The position numbers and the translations under genes are program-made. The notes under the pieces are model-generated. The model was not told the DNA's origin. It worked only from the letters and a program-made list of their open reading frames with translations, and made no database searches. Below are positions 8,534 to 17,370 of a DNA stretch of 64,000 nucleotides, in pieces. The number at the start of each line of letters is the position of its first letter. Within the stretch, counting starts at the first letter, position 1. This stretch comes from Roseovarius pacificus (GTDB taxonomy: Bacteria; Pseudomonadota; Alphaproteobacteria; Rhodobacterales; Rhodobacteraceae), in contig NZ_FRBR01000002.1 of the NCBI RefSeq assembly GCF_900142665.1, forward strand, positions 248,001 to 312,000, given 5' to 3'.

Positions 8534-9004
8534 ATGAAAGATAACTTCGAGGTTCCAACTATGATGACCAAGGACGACGTCACGATGATGATCCTGTCGG
8601 CGAAGAAACAGGCTGGCCTGACCTGGGAGGAAATTGCCGGGAAGATCGGGATGTCTCCGGTCTGGACCCATTCCGCGTGCATGGGAATGAACGGGTTTTC
8701 CAAGGATAAAGCCGAAGCACTGGTTTCGGTGATGGGCCTGCCGCAAGAGGCCGTGGGCGTTCTGGAAGAGCCGCCGACGAAGGTTTGGGAGCAAAGCGTG
8801 CCCACCGATCCGTGCATCTATCGCCTGTATGAGATCGTGGGCGTCTATGGTCCTACGATCAAGGCGCTGATCGAAGAAAAATTCGGGACAGGCATTATGT
8901 CTGCCATCGACTTTGACATGCAGGTGGTGCGCGTACCACATCCCAAGGGGGATCGGGTGAAGATCGAGATGTCGGGAAAATACCTGGCCTACAACGCCTG
9001 GTAA
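8534..9004 (+). CDS. cynS: Cyanate hydratase (cyanase)
   Basis: Cyanase turns cyanate and bicarbonate into carbamate and CO2, the carbamate then giving ammonia. With the start at 8534, after AAGGAG, the protein is 156 residues, exactly the classical length. The catalytic triad is present as Arg97, Glu100 and Ser123 (YRLYEIVGVYGP; FGTGIMSAIDF), one residue offset from the E. coli numbering 96/99/122. The N-terminal helical domain (AKKQAGLTWEEIAGKIG) and the C-terminal DFDMQVVRVPHPKGDRV motif are normal. It ends the cyanate-uptake operon; no carbonic anhydrase gene (cynT) is nearby, so bicarbonate must come from elsewhere. Confidence 0.97.
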   Translation: MKDNFEVPTMMTKDDVTMMILSAKKQAGLTWEEIAGKIGMSPVWTHSACMGMNGFSKDKAEALVSVMGLPQEAVGVLEEPPTKVWEQSVPTDPCIYRLYEIVGVYGPTIKALIEEKFGTGIMSAIDFDMQVVRVPHPKGDRVKIEMSGKYLAYNAW

Positions 9005-9034
9005 ATTGACCACCCCTGTCAGAGCGTGTTGCAT

Positions 9035-9290
9035 TCAATTGGTTTCGCACCCGGTAGCCTTGAAAAAGTTGTGGCATGCCTGCTCAGTGAAGAGATCGCA
9101 GACATGCCCGACGGCCCGCCATAGATTGTTGCAGGTCCGTACAGCCGTTCGTCGGAGCCGTCCCCTGAGTTCGGGGAAGGCCATTTCTACGGGGTTCAGA
9201 TCGGGGCTGTATGGCGGCAGGAACAGGACCCATGCGCCGACTTTGCGCGCATGGTAACCGCCAGTCGAATGATGTCCCGGCTGGTTTTGA
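9035..9290 (-). pseudogene. IS630-family transposase C-terminal remnant
   Basis: The minus strand reads GAWVLFLPPYSPDLNPVEMAF, continuing ELRGRLRRTAVRTCNNLW and ending TGCETN before a TGA at 9035. The PPYSPDLNPVE block with the third acidic residue is the signature of IS630/Tc1-type DDE transposases. Only about 85 codons remain and the first two acidic residues are gone. It lies between cynS and the next GntR cluster, together with a repeat at 9325. Confidence 0.8.
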
Positions 9291-9324
9291 AATACTTGAA
9301 TGGATCGCGATTTTCCATGTGAGC

Positions 9325-9371
9325 AGGGCGGCGGATAATCGGTCTCAAGTCAGGTTGCTCTGACGCTGCCT
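9325..9371 (+). repeat. 46-bp dispersed repeat, copy 1
   Basis: The sequence containing GCGGATAATCGGTCTCAAGT and then CAGGTTGCTCTGAC recurs in the same orientation at 42225-42271 with a handful of mismatches. It sits beside the IS630-type remnant and is probably the end of an insertion element or its scar. A weaker match (CACGTCAGGTTGCGCCGAC) lies at about 3120-3138. Confidence 0.6.
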
Positions 9372-9377
9372 GCAAAA

Positions 9378-10097
9378 CTAGTCGACGTTGCCGCTGAGCG
9401 TGGGGTGCTGTGCCAGAATTTCGGCGATCATCTTGTGTGCTTCGATCATCATTTCTTCGGTCGCGCGCCGCACTGCGTCAACGTCACGGTCCTTCAGGTG
9501 GCCGAGAATCTTGCGTAGGCAGGCGACGGAGTTTTCCTGCATCTGACGACTGTAGCTGTGCGCGAAATAACGGTAGCGCATGGCCTGTTTCTCGATAGTG
9601 CGCAGGATGTTTTCGAGTGTGTGGTTGCCGGTGATCCCATGCACGCGGTCGAAATAGGCCATGTTCGCTTCGAAGAACTCGTCCGCGTCTTCCGAGTGCA
9701 GGGCGGCGTCCAGCCGTTCGACCTGTTTGGCGAGAAAGGCGAGGTCTTCGTCGGTGGCGTTATCGGTGGCGAGGGATGCAGCGATCACCTCAAGCGGTGT
9801 ACGGACGACGTAGATCTCGTTGAGATCCTGAAGGGTCATTGGCGTCACCCGGATGCCGCGGCGCTTGTGGCGCACGACCAGGCCCTGGGATTCGAGTTTG
9901 CGGAACGCATCGCGGACAGGCGAGCGGCTGACATCGAATTCCTCGCAAATCTGTAGTTCTGTAAGATGCGCGCCCGGGGCAAATTCGAGGCGGATGATAC
10001 TTTGTTCGATCAGGCCAGCAAGTTCGAGGCCCAATACGTCGGGCAGGAGCGGGCGTTTTGGCTTATTCGCAAGGCGGGGGCTGGACGAATCCTGCAT
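9378..10097 (-). CDS. GntR-family regulator with FCD ligand domain
   Basis: A 239-residue FadR/FCD-type repressor or activator. The winged helix spans about 20-85 (LTELQICEEFDVSRSPVRDA, then FRKLESQGLVVRHKRRGIRVT). The FCD domain follows at about 95-225, with likely metal/ligand residues in RTPLEVIAASLA, the MAYFDRVHG block and the C-terminal helix. It is upstream of, and co-directional with, the second TTT operon, but opens its own unit. TGTATACA palindromes in two promoter gaps of the following cluster, and a related site just upstream of this gene, are candidate binding sites. The ligand is probably the substrate or a CoA intermediate. Confidence 0.9.
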   Translation of the reverse strand: MQDSSSPRLANKPKRPLLPDVLGLELAGLIEQSIIRLEFAPGAHLTELQICEEFDVSRSPVRDAFRKLESQGLVVRHKRRGIRVTPMTLQDLNEIYVVRTPLEVIAASLATDNATDEDLAFLAKQVERLDAALHSEDADEFFEANMAYFDRVHGITGNHTLENILRTIEKQAMRYRYFAHSYSRQMQENSVACLRKILGHLKDRDVDAVRRATEEMMIEAHKMIAEILAQHPTLSGNVD

Positions 10098-10161
10098 ATC
10101 AACAACACATCTCTATTTGCCTATGGTTTGGTATCAGGCGTGGCTTTTTTTGGGAAGTCGA

Positions 10162-10171
10162 TTGTATGCAA
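10162..10171. promoter_or_regulatory. Candidate GntR operator upstream of the GntR gene
   Basis: TTGTATGCAA differs by one base from the TTGTATAC-type palindromes at 16804 and 23009. It lies 65 bp upstream of the GntR gene, as expected for autoregulation. The match is short, so the call is weak. Confidence 0.3.
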
Positions 10172-10177
10172 AATCGT

Positions 10178-11668
10178 CTACCTGGGTGAAACTGTGGCGC
10201 CGTCGGCTGAGCTTTTGCGGGTCAGACTACCGTGAAGGCCGTAGGCGATGGTGAGTAGGATCAGGACGATAATGACAAGCCCTACCGGCCGCGAGAGCAG
10301 GGTGCCTATGGCATCATCCCGGAAGATGATGACCGATTTGCGCAGGTTCTCGTCGGCAATCTTCCCGAGGATCATGGCAAAGACCATCGGCGCAAGTGGG
10401 AAGCCCGCGCGGTTCAGATAGAAACCGATGATACCGAAGATTACGGCGATCCACATGTCGAAGACGGAAAGCTGCACCGAGTAGGCGCCGATCATGCAGA
10501 GCATGGCAACCATCGGCATCAGGTAATGCACTGGCATCTTCAGCAGTTTCATGATCGGCTTGAGCAAGGCGAACCCGAGGATATACATCGCGATATTGGC
10601 TACGATGAGTGTGCCGTAGAGGAAGCCGAGGAAGCCCGGCTGGCTCTGTTCTACAGAGGGCCCGACGACGACGCCATGATAGGCCAGCGCCGCCATGAAG
10701 ACGGCGATAGCGGCAGAACTGGGTATACCGAGCGCCAGGGCGGGCAAGAGCGAGCCGCCGATGGCGGCATTGTCGGACGTGCCGGTGCAGATTACACCTT
10801 CCATGCTGCCCTTTGAGAAATCCTTGCCCGAGGCGCGCTGACCCATCTCGTAGGAGAGGAAGTTGGCCATGGGTGCACCACCGCCGGGCACGACGCCGAT
10901 AATGGTACCGATCACGCTGGAGCGGATGGCAGAGCGATAGTAGCGGCGCAAGAGATCGAAGCGGGGCCAGATGCGGCCCGGTGCGCGGCCTTCGCGCGCG
11001 GGTTCGTCGGATCTTGCCATACGCATTACCTCGGCAATGCCGAAGAGGCCGATCAGCACCGGGATGAACTCTACCCCTCCACGTAACTCGGGCACGTCGA
11101 AAACAAGGCGCGGATAGGCCAGGATAGGCTCCATGCCGACCATAGCGATGGCCAGCCCGATCCAGCCAGAGATCCAGCCCTTGATGGGCGATTGCCCTTC
11201 GCTGCCGATGCTGCCCGCAAGCAGAATACCCCATAGCGCCAGCAGGAACTGCTCCCAGGCACCGAAATTGAGGGAGAAGGCGATGAGCAGGGGCGCGAGC
11301 AAAGCGAGGGCGAGAATACCCACCCAGTTGCCGATGAAGGAGGCAAAGATCGCCGTGGCAATCGCTTCGCCGCCCCGGCCCTTGCGGGTGAGTGGATACC
11401 CAGCCATTTGGATCGGTACGGAATCCGGGGTGCCGGGAATGTTCACCAGAACCGCGCTGATCGCGCCGCCGAAGGTGGCTCCTGTATAGACGCCCATCAG
11501 GAAGGCGCAAGCGCTGCCGATGTCCATGCCGTAGGAGAAGGTTGCGAGCAGGGCCATGCCCATGGTCATTGAGAGGCCAGGCATGGCGCCCCAGATGATC
11601 CCGGCGGCGGCGCCGATCAGAGAATAGAGCACGGGTGCGCTCTGGAAGGCATCGAAGAAGCTGAACAA
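10178..11668 (-). CDS. tctA: TTT-family permease TctA
   Basis: Complete large permease of a second tripartite tricarboxylate transporter, 496 residues with about a dozen hydrophobic segments. Signatures: GAAAGIIWGAMPGLSMTMGM near the start, VNIPGTPDSVPIQMAGYPL, GVVPGGGAPMANFLSYEMGQ and the DNAAIGGSLLPALALGIPSS block. It follows tctB by 21 nt in a tctC-tctB-tctA operon on the minus strand. Two M29/NicX-like enzymes lie directly upstream of this operon, suggesting that the transported acid feeds them or their pathway. Confidence 0.95.
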   Translation of the reverse strand: MFSFFDAFQSAPVLYSLIGAAAGIIWGAMPGLSMTMGMALLATFSYGMDIGSACAFLMGVYTGATFGGAISAVLVNIPGTPDSVPIQMAGYPLTRKGRGGEAIATAIFASFIGNWVGILALALLAPLLIAFSLNFGAWEQFLLALWGILLAGSIGSEGQSPIKGWISGWIGLAIAMVGMEPILAYPRLVFDVPELRGGVEFIPVLIGLFGIAEVMRMARSDEPAREGRAPGRIWPRFDLLRRYYRSAIRSSVIGTIIGVVPGGGAPMANFLSYEMGQRASGKDFSKGSMEGVICTGTSDNAAIGGSLLPALALGIPSSAAIAVFMAALAYHGVVVGPSVEQSQPGFLGFLYGTLIVANIAMYILGFALLKPIMKLLKMPVHYLMPMVAMLCMIGAYSVQLSVFDMWIAVIFGIIGFYLNRAGFPLAPMVFAMILGKIADENLRKSVIIFRDDAIGTLLSRPVGLVIIVLILLTIAYGLHGSLTRKSSADGATVSPR

Positions 11669-11689
11669 GGTGTGGCTCCGTTCAGGGGG

Positions 11690-12223
11690 TCATTGCATCA
11701 GGGTGCCAATTAGGCTTGACGTGCCCGGAATGAGTGTGCCGAGCACCTGAGTGAATAGCACCACGATCACCAGCGTGAAGGCCGCAGCGCCAAGGGCGAT
11801 ATGCAGCGGGGAGCGGGCGCCGAAGGCCCACATGCCGATTGCAAGAGAGACAAAGGTGACCGGTTCGTAGGGGAGGAAATCGAGCGCGATGATATATGCG
11901 GCGAGCCCGGTCGAGATCGCCAGTACTGCCGTCAGGTCGCCTTTCAAGAACGGGCCGTTCGCGCATGTCGGCGTATCGGTCGTCGTTGTCTCTTGGTCCT
12001 TTGTTCCGGCGGTCCGGCGCGCTGCGGAGCGGTCGCGCGCGCGCTCGATGAAGAGGAGAATGGCGAGCCCTACCAGAACCGCTCCGATAATAATTGGAAA
12101 GAGCCCTGGCGAGGAGGCCCAGCCACGCGGATGTGGCATCTGGCTGCCGTGCCAGAGCAAAAAGGTGCCGATGAGGCCTGTCAGGATGCTGGGGATCAGC
12201 CGGGTATCTTGCATGAGCTTCAT
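11690..12223 (-). CDS. tctB: TTT-family small permease TctB
   Basis: Small membrane subunit, 177 residues, with hydrophobic segments at about 10-28, 38-57, 95-118 and 130-172. A polar insert rich in Thr (KDQETTTTDTPTC, about 77-90) separates the second and third. It lies between tctC and tctA of the second transporter. The call depends on size, membrane pattern and position, as TctB sequences diverge strongly. Confidence 0.85.
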   Translation of the reverse strand: MKLMQDTRLIPSILTGLIGTFLLWHGSQMPHPRGWASSPGLFPIIIGAVLVGLAILLFIERARDRSAARRTAGTKDQETTTTDTPTCANGPFLKGDLTAVLAISTGLAAYIIALDFLPYEPVTFVSLAIGMWAFGARSPLHIALGAAAFTLVIVVLFTQVLGTLIPGTSSLIGTLMQ

Positions 12224-12286
12224 GATATTCTCCCTTGTCGTTTGACGGCCGCCGCGTTCTTCGGATGACGACGCGGCGGTCGTGAT

Positions 12287-13372
12287 TCAGAACTTTGGGG
12301 AATAGTCTTCGGGCGGCCAGGATGCCGCGAAATCCTGCGGCCTGGGAATGCCGAGCTCTTCCGGGGTGCTCTGGAGACCTTCCATGCCATTCTCATAATA
12401 GAGCCAGGAAGTCACGGATTCGAAGAGTGCTGCCTCGCGGTCGACCTCTTCTCCGGTCTTGAACTCAGGAAACATCACGCGGTTGGCGAGCACGCTGGTG
12501 AAGGCCTCGTCTTTGACTGCTTCTGCAACGGCTGTACGCATCATGTCATGCACCTCCTGAGGGGCGTCGCGCTGAACGGCGAGGGCGTAGACACCCTGAA
12601 TGAGGCCAATATCGGCCGCACCGGGAATGGCATCCGTCACCGGTTGCAGGGGTTCATCCACGCCTTCCACCGTGAGCGGTTCTGTCAGGAATACGCCGAT
12701 GTTGCGGAGCCGGCCAGAGCGTAGATATTCCACCTGTTCCTGTATGCCGGTGGCAACCACGTCAGCTTCGCCTTGCAGGGCTGCCAGCGCCGCCGGGGCG
12801 CCACCCTGATAGGGAATGTGGTTAAACTCGGCACCGGTCGGATATTCCAGCGCCACGAGGGTTGCCTCGTGCCAGACAGTGCCGATCCCAGAATTTGAAA
12901 TACGCACGCTGCCGGGACTTTCCTTTGCCGCCTCGACCACGTCGGAGAGAGACTTGAAGGGCGAGTCGATCGGTACGGCCCAGGCCGGAAGCGAACGGCC
13001 GATCTTGTAAAACTGCCATGTCTTCCACGGAGCGTCCTGCGTGTACCCCAGTACGCGGAAGATCTTGTTGTAGTCGGCGTTGCCAAGCAGCCAGTAGCCA
13101 TCCGGGCGCCGACCGAGTACGTTTTCGGCGGCCAGTGCACCGGCGGCGCCGGGTTGATTCACGGCGCGGATACCTACGGTGAACTGCTTTTCGAGCGCGG
13201 CGGCGAGCGCGCGGATGATTGTATCGGTGCCGCCGCCGGCACCGTACTGGATAACCACTGTGACCGCCTGCTCGGGCCAGTTTTGGGCCAGTGCGGATTT
13301 CGGTTTGAGGGTCATCAGCAGGCTGCCGGCGCCAGCGCCGGCGAGCATCTGTCTTCTGTTGAGTTTGGTCAT
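12287..13372 (-). CDS. tctC: TTT-family binding protein TctC with Tat-like signal
   Basis: Periplasmic binding protein of the second TTT system, 361 residues, longer than the usual ~320. The leader MTKLNRRQMLAGAGAGSLL has a twin-arginine motif and a cleavage-like ALAQ, so it is probably exported by Tat, unlike the TctC at 1720. Family blocks: IQYGAGGGTDTIIRA, VNQPGAAGALAAENVLG and the PYQGGAPAALAALQGEAD segment. It is the first gene of the operon tctC-tctB-tctA. Confidence 0.92.
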   Translation of the reverse strand: MTKLNRRQMLAGAGAGSLLMTLKPKSALAQNWPEQAVTVVIQYGAGGGTDTIIRALAAALEKQFTVGIRAVNQPGAAGALAAENVLGRRPDGYWLLGNADYNKIFRVLGYTQDAPWKTWQFYKIGRSLPAWAVPIDSPFKSLSDVVEAAKESPGSVRISNSGIGTVWHEATLVALEYPTGAEFNHIPYQGGAPAALAALQGEADVVATGIQEQVEYLRSGRLRNIGVFLTEPLTVEGVDEPLQPVTDAIPGAADIGLIQGVYALAVQRDAPQEVHDMMRTAVAEAVKDEAFTSVLANRVMFPEFKTGEEVDREAALFESVTSWLYYENGMEGLQSTPEELGIPRPQDFAASWPPEDYSPKF

Positions 13373-13440
13373 TGGTCTTACTCCCTGTGGTGAATTGGGG
13401 GCGACTTATTGTCTGTTCTGTGCCGCCCCCGGTTTGAAAC

Positions 13441-14418
13441 TCAGAGACTGAGTTGGCGGTCTTGCAATACGACTTTGCCGTCGACCGATACGATCGGATG
13501 CCGGACCACCAGGTCGATATGCCCGGATGCGCGGATTGAGCTTCCGAAGGTGATACCGTTGCCGATGCCGAGATGTATCGTGCCAAATTCGCCCTCATCT
13601 TCAAGCTCGACGCCACGTCCTATCCGGGCGCGGGGATTGAGGCCGAAGCCGAGTTCGACATGGGCGTAGATGTTCTCGTCGTCGTAGCTGGCGAGAAGAT
13701 TCTTGAGCAGCAAGCCATCCTTGCCCGAGGCGTCGATTTCGACGATACGGCCCTTTTCGAAGCGTATGTCGAAGGGATCGAGCACTTCGCCCCCGGGAAC
13801 GATTGCGCCGTCGATGCAGATCACGCCCTCGGTGGTGAACTCCACCGGCGAGACGGCGGTTTCGATGCAGGGCGGTGGCGAGATGGTGCCAGGCTCGTGG
13901 CAAATTCCGTTCTGCGGTACGGCGTGGCGGCCCCGGATGTCGATCTTCAGGTCGGTGCGGCCATCATCCGTTGCGATATGAACGTGCTCGCCCTGTTCGA
14001 GGATTTCCGATAAGTCGGCGATGATCTTGGCCTGCCTGGTGAAGTCGATGTCGAGGCAGCCGTCGAGAAACATCTCCTCCTTGCAACCGGGGAAGAAGAT
14101 CAACCGGGCACCGGCGTCGCTCGCGCGCTTGCGGGCCGAGGTGTGGTTCACAGAGAAGGCCGTGGGTGCGACAATGGCGTCGGCTGCCTTCATTGCGTCG
14201 GCGATGATGCCCGGTAGTTCCTCGCCGTGGCGGGTGCGCGGACTATAGGTGAGGAATATTGTTTCTGCACCGCGCTCCTGCCCGGCGAGGGCGAACATCT
14301 GCCCGATACGGAGGTTCTCGGTATCGGCGAGTACGAGAAACTGTTCGCCGACTTTCAGGTTCAGGCATTGATCGAGAATGATACCGACGGGTTTCATCAT
14401 CTCCATTCGTTCGAGCAT
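13441..14418 (-). CDS. NicX/M29-like metalloenzyme, full ligand set
   Basis: A 325-residue member of the M29 aminopeptidase-T fold that also contains NicX, the Fe(II) 2,5-dihydroxypyridine dioxygenase. The start at 14418 (MLERMEMMKP) has an AAGGAG ribosome site; a longer frame to 14571 has none. Candidate metal ligands are His253 (YAHVELGFG) and His300-x-Asp302 (SGHIDLVV), the same H...HxD arrangement reported for NicX; Glu186 lies in CIETAVSP. A paralogue of identical length lies upstream at 14621. Whether it is a ring-opening dioxygenase or a hydrolase cannot be decided from sequence; no other nicotinate-pathway gene is nearby. Confidence 0.7.
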   Translation of the reverse strand: MLERMEMMKPVGIILDQCLNLKVGEQFLVLADTENLRIGQMFALAGQERGAETIFLTYSPRTRHGEELPGIIADAMKAADAIVAPTAFSVNHTSARKRASDAGARLIFFPGCKEEMFLDGCLDIDFTRQAKIIADLSEILEQGEHVHIATDDGRTDLKIDIRGRHAVPQNGICHEPGTISPPPCIETAVSPVEFTTEGVICIDGAIVPGGEVLDPFDIRFEKGRIVEIDASGKDGLLLKNLLASYDDENIYAHVELGFGLNPRARIGRGVELEDEGEFGTIHLGIGNGITFGSSIRASGHIDLVVRHPIVSVDGKVVLQDRQLSL

Positions 14419-14620
14419 TCGATTCTCCTTAGCTTCTGGTTGCTCGCGTCTCGCCACGGTTCCCCGACTTCGGCGGAGACTATGAGGAGGGCTTCGATGG
14501 GGCCAATATGTAGTGGGCTGTGTCTTATAGCGGGGGCGATCCGCCGCACGGACGGCTTCTTTCCCTTCCAAAGAAAGGATCGGCCGGAGTTCAACCGGGG
14601 ATATGTTTCGCGCGTAAAGC

Positions 14621-15598
14621 TCATGCCGGGAGGAGTAGCGTTCGATCCTCGAAAACGACGCGACCGTCGAGTTCGAGTGTCGCGCCGGTTAGTACCGTGT
14701 CGTAATGCGCGGCGGCCTTGCACTGCCCACCAGGCGCGCTGGTGCCGAGTGCCAGCTGGAATCCCCCCCAGACGCTTTCATCGCTGAGCATAGTGCCGTC
14801 CAGTTGGCAGGCGGGATTCATGCCTACGCCGAGCTCGCCGAGATTATAGACGTTCGGGTCATTGAAACCGGCGAGCAGGTCGCGGAAGGCATCGGCTTCG
14901 CGCCCACCCTCAATGGAAGTGGCGAGGCCCTTCTCGTACCGGATTACCACCGGTTCGTCCTCGATCAGGCCGAGGCCGGGGATCGAGGCATTTACCACGA
15001 TCATGCCCTCTGCCGTGCCTTCCACCGGCGCGATCGAGGCTTCGAGGCAGTAGCCGGCGGAGATATCGACCGCATTGGCGAAGCCGTTCAGCGAACGACC
15101 GCGGCGGCCCTTGAGACTCATGGTGATATCGGTGCCGTGGCGCGAGGTTACGCGGGCAGTCTCGGCGCTGTCGAGCGCTTTTGCGAGTGCGTCGATCTGC
15201 GGGCGTAGGGTTTCGAAATCGGCTTGCCATCCGGCGGCAAGGAAGAAATCCTGTCCTGCGGCTTCCGGCAGGCAGATCACATGAACGCCGTGTTCTTCCT
15301 GCGCCACGGCGCGGGCCCGGGTATGCGCGACGTTGGTGCGCATTGGTGCGACCACGAGATCGGCGGCGGCCATCGCGGCGGCGGAAATCTCGGAAAGCTG
15401 GCTGCCGTGGTGCTCGCCGGGCATTTCCTGGATCATGCTGAACCGGCAACCGATCTCATCGGCAGCTACGGCCAGGGCCTCGGCGTTATGAGCAGTATAG
15501 GGATCGTGCAGGATCAGCAGGCGAGTCTCGGGAGTGGCATTGCCGAGCAGGCGCAGAACCTTGCGAGCATTGGGAAGCTTCATGATGAGCGGTGTCAT
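14621..15598 (-). CDS. NicX/M29-like paralogue missing one metal ligand
   Basis: Also 325 residues and alignable end to end with the protein at 13441-14418 (shared: APVEGTAEG/SPVEFTTEG, the Y-x2-x-ELG-G-NP block, and a C-terminal H-x-D). The first ligand position is Leu253 (YNLGELGVG) where the sister has His253, while His298-x-Asp300 (AAHYDTVL) remains. Glu186 is kept (YCLEASIAPVEG). The pair may form a hetero-oligomer with one competent site, or this copy may have a different activity. Same strand as the second TTT operon, 202 nt upstream of the sister gene. Confidence 0.65.
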   Translation of the reverse strand: MTPLIMKLPNARKVLRLLGNATPETRLLILHDPYTAHNAEALAVAADEIGCRFSMIQEMPGEHHGSQLSEISAAAMAAADLVVAPMRTNVAHTRARAVAQEEHGVHVICLPEAAGQDFFLAAGWQADFETLRPQIDALAKALDSAETARVTSRHGTDITMSLKGRRGRSLNGFANAVDISAGYCLEASIAPVEGTAEGMIVVNASIPGLGLIEDEPVVIRYEKGLATSIEGGREADAFRDLLAGFNDPNVYNLGELGVGMNPACQLDGTMLSDESVWGGFQLALGTSAPGGQCKAAAHYDTVLTGATLELDGRVVFEDRTLLLPA

Positions 15599-15679
15599 GG
15601 GCCGGTCTTTCGGTGTTGTACTGTGAGAGTGGCTGCCCCACCTCTGGATATAAGGAAGTGGGGCGGCATCAGGCAGGGT

Positions 15680-16690
15680 TTACTCGGCGGTCTCGACGAT
15701 CGCTTCATACAGGCCGTCCTTCCATCTGCCGGCGAAGGCCTTTGGCAACTCGGCCAGCTTATCGCTGAATGCGGCGCGCTCCTCCGGGGTGAGTTCGATC
15801 ACGGTCAACCCGGCTTCGCGGGCTTCTTCCATGAGAGCGGCGTCGGCGGAATATACTTGGTCTTGCCCCCAACTCATGGCTTCATCCGCCGCGCTCTGGA
15901 TCATCTCTCGGGTCTCGTCGCTGAGACTGCTCCACCATGTTTCGGATACGATTAGCCATTGCACCTCGCGCACGTGGCCCGTGAGTGTGACAGTCTCCTG
16001 TACCTCGTAGAGACTGGTGCCCATGATGATGTCGAGCGGGTTTTCCTGCGCGTCGAGCACGCCGGTCTGCAGGGCAGTGTAGACTTCGCCGAAGGCCATT
16101 GGAACGGGGCTGGCGCCGAGCATGCGGAAGGCCTCGATCTGTACCGGAATCTCGCGCATGCGGATTTTGAGGCCTTTCAGGTCTTCGGGGTTGCGCACTT
16201 CAGGGCCGCCGGTGGTGACGTGGCGCGGGGCGCGGTCCATCCGAGCGATCAGGCGGATGCCCTTGCGGTCGAGGATGGTCTGGATCAGTTCCTCGCCGAT
16301 CGGGCCGTCCATCACTGCGGCCAGGTGCCTAGGAGAACGGAACAGGTAGGGGGCGTCAAGCACGCCGTATTCAGGTGCCACGGAGGACACGATTACCGAG
16401 CCGGTGACGCCCATCTCTATGGCGCCGGCCTGCATCAGGTCGAACATGTCGCGCTCGCTGCCCATCTCGCCGCGCGAGTGAACGGTGATGTCGATGGCGC
16501 CATCTGTGGACGAGGTTAGCGCCTCGGCCATCCGTTGCGTGGCCTCGTCGATAACCGTGCCGGTCATTTCGTGATTCAGATTTGCCGTCACGGACTGCGC
16601 CACTGCGACGGCAGGCAGAAAAGCCATGCTGCCGGTCATCAGAACGATAGCAACGCAGCTGCGGGTGGTGGCCGAAAGTTTGGTGAACAT
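15680..16690 (-). CDS. dctP: TRAP transporter binding protein DctP
   Basis: Periplasmic solute-binding protein of a TRAP transporter, 336 residues with a Sec signal ending AVAVAQ. Family features: the PYLFRSPRHLAAVM block, and the carboxylate-binding arginine region LKGLKIRMREIPVQI followed by AFGEVYTALQTGVLDAQENP. Its membrane partners (dctQ, dctM) are on the opposite strand from 17367, so the binding protein and permeases are transcribed divergently from the 170-bp gap that carries a TGTATACA palindrome. Confidence 0.93.
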   Translation of the reverse strand: MFTKLSATTRSCVAIVLMTGSMAFLPAVAVAQSVTANLNHEMTGTVIDEATQRMAEALTSSTDGAIDITVHSRGEMGSERDMFDLMQAGAIEMGVTGSVIVSSVAPEYGVLDAPYLFRSPRHLAAVMDGPIGEELIQTILDRKGIRLIARMDRAPRHVTTGGPEVRNPEDLKGLKIRMREIPVQIEAFRMLGASPVPMAFGEVYTALQTGVLDAQENPLDIIMGTSLYEVQETVTLTGHVREVQWLIVSETWWSSLSDETREMIQSAADEAMSWGQDQVYSADAALMEEAREAGLTVIELTPEERAAFSDKLAELPKAFAGRWKDGLYEAIVETAE

Positions 16691-16803
16691 TTTTCATCCC
16701 TGTGTTTTGGCCCGGTCCCATTCGCGAGGCCGGTTTCTGTGCATGGTCCCGGCTGCATTGGCCGGGATGAGGAATTGATAGCAAGTATTGAGAACTTTAT
16801 CTA

Positions 16804-16813
16804 CTGTATACAG
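16804..16813. promoter_or_regulatory. Candidate GntR operator in dctP/thioesterase gap
   Basis: CTGTATACAG is a perfect 10-bp palindrome in the gap between dctP (minus) and the thioesterase-TRAP operon (plus). The same core occurs at 23009-23018. Such TGTATAC-centred palindromes are typical of FCD-type GntR proteins, and one is encoded at 9378. Confidence 0.5.
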
Positions 16814-16860
16814 AATGCAAAAATACAAAATTTAGAAAACCAACCGAAAAAGCCAAGGAA

Positions 16861-17370
16861 ATGGGGAAAGCCGTGAGTGAAAAACCGGAAAAGACAGGGA
16901 AAAAACCGTCACTGCAGGAACTGCAAACGCGAATCATTTCGGATTGGACGGATTACAATGGGCATCTGAACGTCACCTGGATTACTTATCTCTTCGATCT
17001 GGCGACGGACAATCTGCTGGATTGGCTGAGGCTGGGAGAAGCCTATGTCCGAGCCGAGAATCGCAGCACTTTTGCCTTGGCGGCGCATGTGCGCTACCTG
17101 GGTGAAGCCCATGAAGGTCAACTCGTGACGCTGCGTTCGCGGCTCGTCGGGGCCGATGCCAAGCGCATTCATTACGTGCATGCACTCTCTCGCGCGCCCG
17201 ATGACTTGCCCGTGGCCACGCTGGAACAGCTTTCGATCCATGTCGATCTCGAGACCCGCCGTAGTGTTGCATGGTCCAAATCACAGGCGGAGATGCTGGT
17301 AGCGGCCAGTGTTGGCGCCGGTGATGTGCCGCTCTGCGGGGCGATCCACCTCAAGGAGGTGCTGCGATGA
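16861..17370 (+). CDS. Hotdog-fold acyl-CoA thioesterase (betainyl-CoA thioesterase-like)
   Basis: A 169-residue single-hotdog thioesterase of the 4HBT group. The catalytic-loop signature DWTDYNGHLNVTWI (about 28-41) closely resembles betainyl-CoA/carnitine-catabolism thioesterases (D-YNGH-N). It would release a small acid from CoA. An in-frame GTG at 16873 has better ribosome-site spacing than the ATG at 16861 and may be the true start. Its stop overlaps the dctQ start by 4 nt (ATGA), so it is translated together with the TRAP permease. Confidence 0.8.
   Translation: MGKAVSEKPEKTGKKPSLQELQTRIISDWTDYNGHLNVTWITYLFDLATDNLLDWLRLGEAYVRAENRSTFALAAHVRYLGEAHEGQLVTLRSRLVGADAKRIHYVHALSRAPDDLPVATLEQLSIHVDLETRRSVAWSKSQAEMLVAASVGAGDVPLCGAIHLKEVLR

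Noticed and set aside
13441..15598. Reading the NicX-like pair as a nicotinate degradation locus
   Set aside because: No hydroxylase, maleamate amidase, N-formylmaleamate deformylase or maleate isomerase is in reach, and the second copy lacks a metal ligand.
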